Below, one piece after another: positions 1 to 6,820 of a stretch of 14,589 bases of DNA (position 1 is its first letter; each line of letters begins with the position of its first letter). Position numbers and translations under genes: made by a program. The stretch lies in NCBI GenBank assembly GCA_003520145.1, contig DOVJ01000206.1, positions 1-14,589 on the forward strand, read 5' to 3'. Source of the stretch: Eubacterium sp. Its GTDB lineage: Bacteria > Bacillota > Clostridia > Lachnospirales > Lachnospiraceae. Below the pieces are notes generated by a model. It was not told where the DNA came from and made no database searches. It worked only from the letters and a program-made list of their open reading frames with translations.

Positions 1-2
1 TT

Positions 3-602
3 AGCATAGGTTATGCTATTCCTCTTTTGGTCCTTTATGTTGTCATGCCTGCTTTTTTGAAGTACTTTTCAAAAAGTCTCTCTCATGAGGAGTGTAAGGT
101 AGCGTGTTCTATGATGTTGCAGAGATTCCTTCCTGTTACGGCACTTATATGGCCTGTTATGTTCAGCGCTGAAGCCATGGCTTCTCGTGGCAATGAGCTT
201 TTATATGTGAGAAGGAGGATTAAGGCTGGTTACTATATACTCTCTGTTGTGTTATATATGATGCTTGCTTTTCTTGTTTATAAGATGGCAGAAGATATGT
301 GTCACCTTGATAATTACGGTTGGGAGTACTTAAGGCTTTTTGTATCCGTAGGCTTTCTTGTGGGCATATACTACATGATCTCATATATGAGTGGCAATTA
401 TCTTCTGGCCAATGTTGTGTGTATAGCTTACGTTGTGTTCAGTACATTTACCAATGAAAGCGGCGAATTCTGGAGACTTTATGATTCGAGGCTTGCTAGT
501 AAGGCGGTTATAGAGGAGCAATATATACTCTTTGTGGTGGCAGGGATTGCAGCGTGGATAGAGGGAATCAGGTGCAATGATGAGTATGAGAGATATATGT
601 AG
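3..602 (+). CDS. Polytopic membrane protein, C-terminal part (possible ABC-2-type permease)
   Basis: The reading frame is already open at the left edge (SIGYAIPLLVLYVVMP), so this is the last 199 codons of a gene that begins outside the window. A TTG at 27 could be read as a start, but it sits inside a membrane helix and has no ribosome binding site, so I do not believe it. Hydrophobic segments occur at about residues 1-16, 47-65, 78-97, 113-132, 137-155 and 174-192, giving five or six membrane spans. After the second span comes a short polar stretch with Glu and Gly (SAEAMASRGNELL), then a basic stretch (VRRRIKAG) leading into the next helix. That arrangement resembles the first cytoplasmic loop region of ABC-2-type permeases, but I recognise no diagnostic motif. 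No ATPase partner is in view. The protein is certainly a membrane protein; the permease assignment is a guess. Confidence 0.7.
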   Translation, partial: SIGYAIPLLVLYVVMPAFLKYFSKSLSHEECKVACSMMLQRFLPVTALIWPVMFSAEAMASRGNELLYVRRRIKAGYYILSVVLYMMLAFLVYKMAEDMCHLDNYGWEYLRLFVSVGFLVGIYYMISYMSGNYLLANVVCIAYVVFSTFTNESGEFWRLYDSRLASKAVIEEQYILFVVAGIAAWIEGIRCNDEYERYM

Positions 603-605
603 AGT

Positions 606-657
606 AAAAAAACAATCGACAGGATGAATCTTGACGTGTCCTGGAGATTGCTTTTTT
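606..657. terminator. Bidirectional rho-independent terminator between convergent genes
   Basis: A run of seven A (606-612) precedes CAATC (613-617) and CAGGA (620-624). These pair with TCCTG (639-643) and GATTG (646-650), followed by a run of six T (652-657). The stem has a symmetrical GA/GA internal mismatch and a loop of about 14 bases. Read on either strand it gives a stem followed by a U-tract, so it can end both the + strand gene stopping at 602 and the - strand operon whose last gene stops at 668. Confidence 0.75.
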
Positions 658-667
658 ACAGTTTTTA

Positions 668-1669
668 TTATATACTCTGTTCCGTCCTGAAAGAGAGCTT
701 TCCTTCCCAGTTCATGCCTCTACTTAGCTCAAGGTAACCTGTTTCTCTGTCGTCTAAGTGTGAGTTAGGGGCGTCGATACACCAGCTCATAGGCTCTATG
801 CAGATGTAGTTGTTGATAGTTTTGTTGTTCCATGCCATCCAGAACGGGAATGAATCTGATATCTCGAAGGAGATGGTCTTACCGTTGCGGATGTTGGCTA
901 TCTTAGCACCTCTAAATGGCACTTTGTCTATGAAGAGTGTCTTTACGGTTGTGTGGATGTCGACTGTTTCGCTTAGCGGGTCGAAGCCTTCCGGCTGGGT
1001 ATAGCGCGCGTCGCATGCTAAGAAAGAGCCTGTTGGTACGCGATTTTGGTTAAGCGGAAGCATTTTGTCGGCGGTGAACATGACTCTGTAATCGGACTTC
1101 AGCGTATTTGGTGAGAATGGTATGCCAAATGCGGTGTGGAAGCCTACGCCGAGAGGCATCGGTTCGTAGCCGAAGTTCGTAAAGCTTATGGTCTCATACA
1201 GACCGCGCGAGGTGAGACTGAAGGTTACTTCGCACAGAAATTCATGTGGGAAGTCCTTATAGATGGTGTCTGCTTCGGGGCTTGAGCGGTAGGTCGCCTT
1301 GAGCTCTATGTTCTCGCCGGATACTTGGTCGTGCGTCACCTTAAAAGGCAGGTAGCGAAGGAGTCCGTGGGAGAAATCTCCGACTGTCGGCTGGTTGAAG
1401 AAGTTGTACTTCCTGTCATGCTTTGTAAATGTTCCGCCTGAGATACGGTTTGGTGGAAAGAGTATGGCGTTGCCGAAGTGCTGCGGTGACTTGGAGAATT
1501 CGTTGAAATCGGCTGTATCAGGGGTTCTGAATACGTGGATGTCGAGTTCCTTGTCGTAAAGCTCGATTATGTTAGCACCATAACCAGTTACTATGATCGC
1601 CTTATATCGACCGTTTTCTAAGGTGTATGAAGGATGATTAAAAATCGTGGATTTTGTGATCTGTGCCAT
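668..1669 (-). CDS. Aldose 1-epimerase (galactose mutarotase-like) family protein
   Basis: This 333-residue protein belongs to the aldose 1-epimerase superfamily, cytoplasmic enzymes that interconvert the alpha and beta anomers of hexoses. Family signposts visible in order are FGNAILFPPNRI (residues 65-76, the sugar-binding Asn/Arg segment), HGLL with His101, GVGFHTAF with His178, and CIEPMSWCIDAPN with Glu292. The two His and the Glu match the acid/base positions known in galactose mutarotase, so the active site looks intact. Length is normal for the family and there is no signal peptide. The ATG at 1669 is preceded by AGAGGT, which overlaps the stop of the ATPase D gene 7 bases upstream. 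It is therefore the last gene of the ATPase run and ends 10 bases before the terminator at 606-657. No galactose genes are nearby. The substrate is unknown; it could act on a hexose or a phosphorylated sugar as in the YeaD branch. Confidence 0.85.
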   Translation of the reverse strand: MAQITKSTIFNHPSYTLENGRYKAIIVTGYGANIIELYDKELDIHVFRTPDTADFNEFSKSPQHFGNAILFPPNRISGGTFTKHDRKYNFFNQPTVGDFSHGLLRYLPFKVTHDQVSGENIELKATYRSSPEADTIYKDFPHEFLCEVTFSLTSRGLYETISFTNFGYEPMPLGVGFHTAFGIPFSPNTLKSDYRVMFTADKMLPLNQNRVPTGSFLACDARYTQPEGFDPLSETVDIHTTVKTLFIDKVPFRGAKIANIRNGKTISFEISDSFPFWMAWNNKTINNYICIEPMSWCIDAPNSHLDDRETGYLELSRGMNWEGKLSFRTEQSI

Positions 1670-1676
1670 AATACCT

Positions 1677-2291
1677 CTATTGTTGTAATCTGTGCTTTAT
1701 TACTTTGAGTCTTGTGAATTCTTCTCGTTCTTTTTCTTCAAGTGCTGATGCCATCTCTCTTTCGAGGGCTGACAGCCTTGGGATTGTGATGTTGTTGAGC
1801 GCGTTGGCTCTTTTGGTTGTCTTTCTTATGCTGTCCGCAAGTCGGAAGGTGCAGTTTTCTATCTCTGAGAGCTTCCGTGTGAGGACTTTTGCCTTGTTGA
1901 AGGCTATTCTTGCTTTGTCTAATGATTCCTTGTGGTCGTAGAAGGAATAGGCAATCTCGATATCGTCTGAGCCTTCTACTAGCGGAATCTCTGTTCCCAT
2001 GATACTTCTTGTCTTAATCCTGATGGAATCATCTATGGGTATCGCGTGTGCGATGTCTGAGACGTTGTTCATGCCCATGGTTAGGTTAGCGTCCTGCAGG
2101 GCCTTATAGGCTTGTGCGAAGGTTTCGCTTATCTGCCCCTGCAAGGCTTTTGCTTCATCCATCATAGCCATGAGTTCCTTGGTCAGGATATTACGCTTCT
2201 TGTCCATGAGGTCGTAGCCCTGGCGCGCGAGTGCAAGCGATGATTTGAGCCTTATATAATTACCTTTTGTAGGGAATTCGTTAGGATTCAT
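1677..2291 (-). CDS. ntpD: V/A-type ATPase subunit D (central rotor stalk)
   Basis: Subunit D forms the long coiled-coil axle that turns inside the A3B3 head and passes torque to the membrane ring. The 204-residue length is typical. The N-terminus carries the family pattern of basic and Leu-rich heptads (RLKSSLALARQGYDLMDKKR, residues 14-33), and the C-terminal third (about 145-195) is again coiled coil with RLADSIRKTTKRANALNNI followed by IPRLSALEREM. The middle, about 65-125, is the variable globular part. The start codon at 2291 follows GTGAGGA with a spacing of about 7 bases. The gene lies 13 bases after the B subunit stop, as is usual for the conserved A-B-D block. The assignment is firm from both sequence pattern and position. 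Confidence 0.95.
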   Translation of the reverse strand: MNPNEFPTKGNYIRLKSSLALARQGYDLMDKKRNILTKELMAMMDEAKALQGQISETFAQAYKALQDANLTMGMNNVSDIAHAIPIDDSIRIKTRSIMGTEIPLVEGSDDIEIAYSFYDHKESLDKARIAFNKAKVLTRKLSEIENCTFRLADSIRKTTKRANALNNITIPRLSALEREMASALEEKEREEFTRLKVIKHRLQQ

Positions 2292-2304
2292 AGAGTTTCC
2301 TCAC

Positions 2305-3690
2305 TTATGCTTTCAGGTATGTATCAAGGATTGCAGGGTTGACTCTGTCAAGCTCTGATTTTGGAAGGATTCTAAGAAGCTTCCAGCCGAGATCGAGAGT
2401 CTCTGTGATGGTCCGGTTTTCCGCATTGCCCTGTCCTATGAACTGTTCTTCAAATGCTTTGCCAAACTTTATGTAGCACTGGTCCGTAGGCGAAAGCTCG
2501 TCCTCACCTATTACTGATGCAAGACTTCTTGCGTCCATAACCTTAGCGTAGGATGAGAAGAGCTGATTAGCTAAGTCCTGATGATCTTCTCTTGTGTATT
2601 CCTTGCCGATTCCGTCTTTCATAAGTCTGGAAAGTGATGGGAGTACCGAGATAGGAGGGTAGATGCCCTTATTGTGCAGTTCTCGATCGAGTACTATCTG
2701 TCCTTCGGTTATATAGCCTGTAAGGTCCGGGATAGGATGAGTTATGTCATCGTTAGGCATAGTAAGTATAGGAATCTGTGTTATAGAACCCTTTTTGCCT
2801 GCAACTATGCCAGCTCTCTCATATATGGTCGAGAGTTCACTGTATAGGTAGCCTGGATAGCCCTTTCTTGAAGGAATCTCGCCCTTAGAAGATGATACTT
2901 CACGCATAGCCTCCGCAAATGAAGTCATATCGGTTAGGATAACCAAGATATGCATGCCAAGGTCGAAAGCTAAGTATTCTGCCAGAGTCAGAGCTACCTT
3001 AGGTGTTATGAGTCTCTCTACAACAGGATCGTTAGCGAGATTAAGGAAGGTTGCGACATGGTCTGATACTCCGGCTTCCTCGAAGGTCTTCATGAAGAAG
3101 TTCGCTACATCGTGCTTTATTCCCATGGCTGCAAATACTATGGCAAACTGTTCTCCTTCACCGTCTTCGCTCTTGTCATCTATGGTTGCCTGTCTTACTA
3201 TCTGAGCAGCAAGCTCGTCGTGTGATAAGCCGTTGCCTGAGAAGATAGGAAGCTTCTGACCTCTTATGAGAGAGGACAGGCCGTCGATCGCAGAGATGCC
3301 TGTTCTTATGTAATTACGTGGATATTCTCTCGATACAGGATTAAGGGGCGCACCATTGATGTTGCGTCTTACGTCCTCATCAGGCTTTGGGAGTCCGTCT
3401 ATAGGTTCCCCGATACCGTTAAATGTTCTGCCGAGCATATCCTTCGAGAGACCAAGCATGAGCGGTTCGCCGCAGAGCCTTGTTCTTGTTGAGGTAAGAG
3501 AAAGGTTCTGTGTGTCGGCAAATACCTGCACTACCGCCTGTTCGTCGGAAAGTTCTATGATCCTTCCGAGAAGGGGCTTCTTGTCATCGGATTTTATTTC
3601 TACTAATTCTTCGTAGGTGGCACCTTTTATGCCCTTTATGGCTATCAGAGGGCCGTTGATGCTCTCTAAGCCAAGATATTCTATGTTCAT
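2305..3690 (-). CDS. ntpB: V/A-type ATPase subunit B (non-catalytic head subunit)
   Basis: Subunit B alternates with subunit A in the A3B3 hexamer and contributes the arginine finger to the catalytic sites. The 461-residue length is normal. In order the protein has an N-terminal beta-barrel (residues 1-75), DMLGRTFNGIGEPIDGLP (84-101), and the nucleotide-fold region with PIFSGNGLSHDELAAQI (148-164). In that last segment the GxxxxGKT P-loop is replaced by SGNGLSHDEL, the hallmark of the non-catalytic V-type B chain. LTDMTSFAEAMREVSSSKGE (252-271) and SELSTIYERAG (284-294) follow. The segment PSLSRLMKDG (351-360) carries Arg355, the likely arginine finger. The gene starts 6 bases after the A stop. 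Its ribosome binding site is weak (GGGTAAAG), so expression probably depends on translational coupling to A. Confidence 0.97.
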   Translation of the reverse strand: MNIEYLGLESINGPLIAIKGIKGATYEELVEIKSDDKKPLLGRIIELSDEQAVVQVFADTQNLSLTSTRTRLCGEPLMLGLSKDMLGRTFNGIGEPIDGLPKPDEDVRRNINGAPLNPVSREYPRNYIRTGISAIDGLSSLIRGQKLPIFSGNGLSHDELAAQIVRQATIDDKSEDGEGEQFAIVFAAMGIKHDVANFFMKTFEEAGVSDHVATFLNLANDPVVERLITPKVALTLAEYLAFDLGMHILVILTDMTSFAEAMREVSSSKGEIPSRKGYPGYLYSELSTIYERAGIVAGKKGSITQIPILTMPNDDITHPIPDLTGYITEGQIVLDRELHNKGIYPPISVLPSLSRLMKDGIGKEYTREDHQDLANQLFSSYAKVMDARSLASVIGEDELSPTDQCYIKFGKAFEEQFIGQGNAENRTITETLDLGWKLLRILPKSELDRVNPAILDTYLKA

Positions 3691-3696
3691 AATACT

Positions 3697-5460
3697 TTAC
3701 CCATTTATACTAAGTACGTTGTTGTAATAATCATCTATGAGGCCCTTGTATTCGTCGAACATGTCAAGCCTGTCGTTCGGGATATCATACTTTATCTGGA
3801 TGATCTTCTCGAAGATGCCGTTCTCCTTAAGTACCGATACTGGCATACCTAAGCTTATCAGCTCTCTGCTTTTCTCGTCGAGATAGAGTATGGTCTTCAT
3901 CATGCGATACTGTTTCTCTGGGCTTACACAGGTGTCGTCCTTATGGAAGGCGTTCTGCTGCAGAAAGCCGAGTCTTATGACACGCGCTATCTCTAAGGTT
4001 AGCCTCTGGTCGTCAGGGAGTACGTCGCTTCCTATGAGCTTGACTATCTCCATGAGCGAATTTTCCTGAGTCAGTATATTCATGATACGAGAGCGACAGG
4101 TTATGAAGTCATCGCTTACGTTCTTAGCGTACCATCTAGCGAGGTCAGGAACATATTCACTGTAGCTTGTAAGCCAGTTGATAGCTGGAAAATGTCTTGC
4201 GTAAGCTAAAGACTTATCCAGTCCCCAGAAGCATCTGACAAATCGCTTGGTGTTCTGTGTGACAGGTTCTGAGAAGTCACCGCCCTGAGGGGAAACTGCA
4301 CCGATTACGGTTACGCTGCCTGTCTGACCGTTAAGTGTCTCAACCATGCAGGCTCTTTCGTAGAAGGCTGAAAGTCTTGAGGCAAGATATGCAGGGAAGC
4401 CTTCTTCTGCAGGCATCTCTTCGAGTCTGCCAGATAATTCTCTTAAGGCTTCTGCCCATCTTGAGGTAGAGTCTGCCATGATAGCTACGTCATAGCCCAT
4501 ATCTCTGTAGTATTCAGCGAGGGTTATACCTGTGTATATGCAGGCTTCTCTTGCTGCTACAGGCATGTTTGAGGTGTTGGCAATCAGCGTTGTTCTGTCC
4601 ATGAGGGAGTTGCCTGTCTTAGGATCGACAAGCTGTGAGAAATCCTCGAGTACCTGAGTCATCTCGTTGCCTCGCTCGCCACAGCCTATATATATGATTA
4701 TATCGGCATCTGACCACTTTGCGATCTGATGCTGAGTCATGGTCTTGCCGGTACCGAATCCGCCTGGTATGGCGGCCGTTCCGCCCTTAGCTATAGGGAA
4801 TATGCTGTCAAGTATACGCTGACCTGTGATCAGAGGCTCACTTATAGGGAATCTCTTCTGGACAGGGCGCGGTATACGTATCGGCCACTTCTGCATCATA
4901 CATACGCTGAATTCTTCGCCTTCTGAGTTCCTTATGGTTATAAGGGGTTCTTTTATGTTATATCTGCCATTAGGTACTGTATCTATGACTTCACCGCTTA
5001 AGTCTGGTGGAACCATGACTTTGTGCATGATAGATGGGGTCTCAGGAACATTGGCAATTATGTCGCCGCCCTTAAGGTAGTCGCCCTTCTTGACAGTTAT
5101 GGTGGTGTCCCAGAGCTTCTCTTCATCGAGGGCACTGACAGATGCGCCACGTCCTATGAAGGCTCCTGTTTTATCTGCTATACTCCTTAGAGGGCGCTCT
5201 ATTCCGTCATAGATGTTGGATATGATGCCGGGACCTAGACTGACGCAGATGGAGGAATCGGTTCCTGTTACGTAGTCGCCTGGTGCTAAGCCCTGTGTAT
5301 CTTCAAACACCTGTACTATCGTATGTGTGGAGTAGAGGCTTATGACCTCGCCTATAAGATTGTTTTCGCCTGCGTAAACCATCTCTGACATGCGAAGATC
5401 GGTCTTGCCCTTGATAGTCACAAGCGGTCCGTTGATATTGTATATCTTATACTTTTGCAT
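3697..5460 (-). CDS. ntpA: V/A-type ATPase subunit A (catalytic)
   Basis: This is the ATP-binding catalytic subunit (587 residues, normal length). Visible features are an N-terminal barrel (1-70), the bulge domain typical of V-type A chains (about 110-190), and a P-loop IPGGFGTGKT with Lys239 and Thr240. IGCGERGNEM carries the catalytic Glu262, and VAIMADSTSRWAEALRE (325-341) includes the Walker B Asp330. SGRLEEMPAEEGFPAYLASR and the PQGGDFSEPVTQNTKRF segment (391-407) are strong family signatures. The P-loop has Gly in place of the Pro found in many homologues (GPFG). The start ATG at 5460 lies inside the 3' end of subunit E, a 14-base overlap, with AGGA about 8 bases upstream. The protein sits on the cytoplasmic face of the membrane, driving or being driven by the K ring through D and F. 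Confidence 0.97.
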   Translation of the reverse strand: MQKYKIYNINGPLVTIKGKTDLRMSEMVYAGENNLIGEVISLYSTHTIVQVFEDTQGLAPGDYVTGTDSSICVSLGPGIISNIYDGIERPLRSIADKTGAFIGRGASVSALDEEKLWDTTITVKKGDYLKGGDIIANVPETPSIMHKVMVPPDLSGEVIDTVPNGRYNIKEPLITIRNSEGEEFSVCMMQKWPIRIPRPVQKRFPISEPLITGQRILDSIFPIAKGGTAAIPGGFGTGKTMTQHQIAKWSDADIIIYIGCGERGNEMTQVLEDFSQLVDPKTGNSLMDRTTLIANTSNMPVAAREACIYTGITLAEYYRDMGYDVAIMADSTSRWAEALRELSGRLEEMPAEEGFPAYLASRLSAFYERACMVETLNGQTGSVTVIGAVSPQGGDFSEPVTQNTKRFVRCFWGLDKSLAYARHFPAINWLTSYSEYVPDLARWYAKNVSDDFITCRSRIMNILTQENSLMEIVKLIGSDVLPDDQRLTLEIARVIRLGFLQQNAFHKDDTCVSPEKQYRMMKTILYLDEKSRELISLGMPVSVLKENGIFEKIIQIKYDIPNDRLDMFDEYKGLIDDYYNNVLSING

Positions 5461-6061
5461 GATGTTTGTCCTGTTTTACTTCTTCAAGTGCTTTGTCAAA
5501 GTGGAAATTCTTGCGAATATTGTCCAATTTGTTTTTAAATGTATTGTCGATCAGTATATTGCGGTTTGGTATCAGGATCATACAGCCGCCGATTATGTTC
5601 TCCTTCGTGATGCGGATCGCGGTGTTGTATCTGACTGCGATCTCTCTTGCAATTGAGTAATCGGCATCGCTGATTATGAGCGTCATAGGTTCGCCGTCTG
5701 CGAGAGGGCGCGCTTCCTTGATCTTGTTCTCGATATATGCTACATAATCGCTTGTCGACATGTACTTCTCGAGCATATCGTAGACCTCGCTAAGGAGCAT
5801 ATCTTCATAGTCCTTTCTTTTTGCAAGATATTCACTCTTTAACCTTGCGCTTTCTCTGGATAAGAAGATGTTGTATTCCTGTTTCATGTTGTCGATCTCT
5901 TTTTTGGTGAGCTCCGTGTTTTGGTCCTTGATCGCTTTAGATTTTGTGCGATATTCTTTTTCTGTATATTCGGTATGTTTGCTGATGAGGTTTTCGCTTC
6001 TTTTTGTAGCGTCATCCATACATATCTTTAAAAAATTATCAAGCTTTTCTTTGTTGTCCAT
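5447..6061 (-). CDS. ntpE: V/A-type ATPase subunit E (peripheral stalk)
   Basis: Subunit E pairs with the small H/G chain to form the peripheral stalk that holds the head still against the rotor. The 204-residue protein starts with a long, highly charged helix (about residues 10-100, rich in Lys, Glu and Arg) expected to form a coiled coil. It ends with a globular domain carrying the family pattern GGCMILIPNRNILIDNTFKN, where a Gly-Gly turn and an Ile-Asp pair are characteristic. The start at 6061 follows TAAGGACGATC, in which the stop of subunit F and the ribosome binding site overlap. The 3' end overlaps the start of subunit A by 14 bases. Position between F and A supports the assignment. 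The divergent N-terminal half would not identify it alone. Confidence 0.92.
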   Translation of the reverse strand: MDNKEKLDNFLKICMDDATKRSENLISKHTEYTEKEYRTKSKAIKDQNTELTKKEIDNMKQEYNIFLSRESARLKSEYLAKRKDYEDMLLSEVYDMLEKYMSTSDYVAYIENKIKEARPLADGEPMTLIISDADYSIAREIAVRYNTAIRITKENIIGGCMILIPNRNILIDNTFKNKLDNIRKNFHFDKALEEVKQDKHHAKV

Positions 6062-6069
6062 GATCGTCC

Positions 6070-6369
6070 TTACATGATAGTTTTGTTGACGTATTCTGTT
6101 ATGAAATCGTCACTTTTCTTTCTGCCGTGTCTGTCAGGTATCTCGACTAGAAGTGGTATGATACCATTCTGCCTTGTTGTCTCGAACAGATGAGGATACT
6201 TAGCGACAAGTCCCTCTGTTACGAGGATGATGCCTATATCAGTGTTACGGCTTAGTTCATCTAGCTTCGTTTTTATTTCGTCTTCTTCATGGAGGACAAC
6301 GCCGTCTACGCCGGTTAATCGAAGTCCTGTGTAGGTGTCAACGTTGTCGCTTATAAGATACATTTGCAT
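6070..6369 (-). CDS. ntpG: V/A-type ATPase subunit F (rotor)
   Basis: Subunit F is a small Rossmann-like protein that binds the D axle and modulates its rotation. The 99-residue length is typical. It begins with a beta strand followed by the conserved turn (MYLISDNVDTYTGLRLTGVD), then a middle strand DIGIILVTEGLV (44-55), and IIPLLVEIPDRHGRK (70-84) near the C-terminus. This strand pattern and the IPD motif are typical of the family. ATG at 6369 is chosen; an in-frame ATG two codons later (6363) is possible. AAGGAC lies 7 bases before the first ATG and overlaps the stop of subunit K, favouring the first. In the Enterococcus nomenclature this chain is NtpG; others call it AtpF. Confidence 0.93.
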   Translation of the reverse strand: MQMYLISDNVDTYTGLRLTGVDGVVLHEEDEIKTKLDELSRNTDIGIILVTEGLVAKYPHLFETTRQNGIIPLLVEIPDRHGRKKSDDFITEYVNKTIM

Positions 6370-6380
6370 ATAATTCGTCC

Positions 6381-6809
6381 TTACAGCTTGTTAAGTATCA
6401 TAAATGAGATGATGAGTCCGTAGAGTGCGACACCTTCGGCAAGACCTACGAATATAAGCGCTTTACCAAAGAGTGAACCCTCTTCGCTGATGGCACCGAT
6501 AGCTGCGCTTGCTGCACTCGCAACGGCGATACCTGCACCGAGGCAGGAAAGTCCTGTAACCAAGCCAGCTGCGATGTAGCCAAGACCTGTAGCAAGACCG
6601 GCTCCACTTGTACCTTCAGTTGCTGCAGAAGCTGTTGTAAACATAACTATCTGGCTTATGATGAGTGTTCCGAAAAAGAGGGAAGCGTTAGCTGCAAAGC
6701 TTCTTTTGAAGGAACGCTTGGTTCTTGAAGAACGATAGAACCCTGCTATCGGAAGAATGATTGTTAATAAAAGTGCTGCGATCAATACGATCATTATTAT
6801 GATATCCAT
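6381..6809 (-). CDS. ntpK: V/A-type ATPase subunit K (membrane ring proteolipid)
   Basis: This protein forms the rotating ion-carrying ring in the membrane. The 142 residues contain four hydrophobic segments: 2-24, 39-60, 74-106 and 113-140. The last two form a classical c-type hairpin with small-residue packing (LGAGIAVASAASAAIGAI, 90-107) and the ion-binding carboxylate Glu125 in VGLAEGVALYGLIISF. The first two segments lack both the Gly-rich motif and a carboxylate, and are joined by a strongly basic loop (residues 26-36). The second segment ends in TTASAATEG and so looks like a signal peptide with an Ala-X-Ala site. Gln residues that bind sodium in Enterococcus NtpK and Ilyobacter c are not seen at the aligned positions. 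The gene has the best ribosome binding site in the operon (AGGAGG), fitting a subunit needed in many copies. Confidence 0.95.
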   Translation of the reverse strand: MDIIIMIVLIAALLLTIILPIAGFYRSSRTKRSFKRSFAANASLFFGTLIISQIVMFTTASAATEGTSGAGLATGLGYIAAGLVTGLSCLGAGIAVASAASAAIGAISEEGSLFGKALIFVGLAEGVALYGLIISFMILNKL

Positions 6810-6814
6810 ATATG

Positions 6815-6820
6815 CCTCCT
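6815..6820 (-). promoter_or_regulatory. Consensus ribosome binding site of the K subunit gene
   Basis: On the - strand the sequence reads TAGGAGGCATATATG: the TAG is the stop of subunit I, and AGGAGG lies 5 bases before the K start. No other junction in the ATPase run has a full AGGAGG; they have AAGGTGA, AGAGGTAA, GGGAG, AAGGAC, AAGGAC, AGGA, GGGTA and GAGGA. The ring needs several K copies per enzyme, so this may help set the stoichiometry. Confidence 0.8.

Noticed and set aside
27..29. TTG start for the left-edge membrane protein
   Set aside because: The frame is open to base 3 and the upstream residues continue the same hydrophobic helix, so the gene is cut by the window edge.
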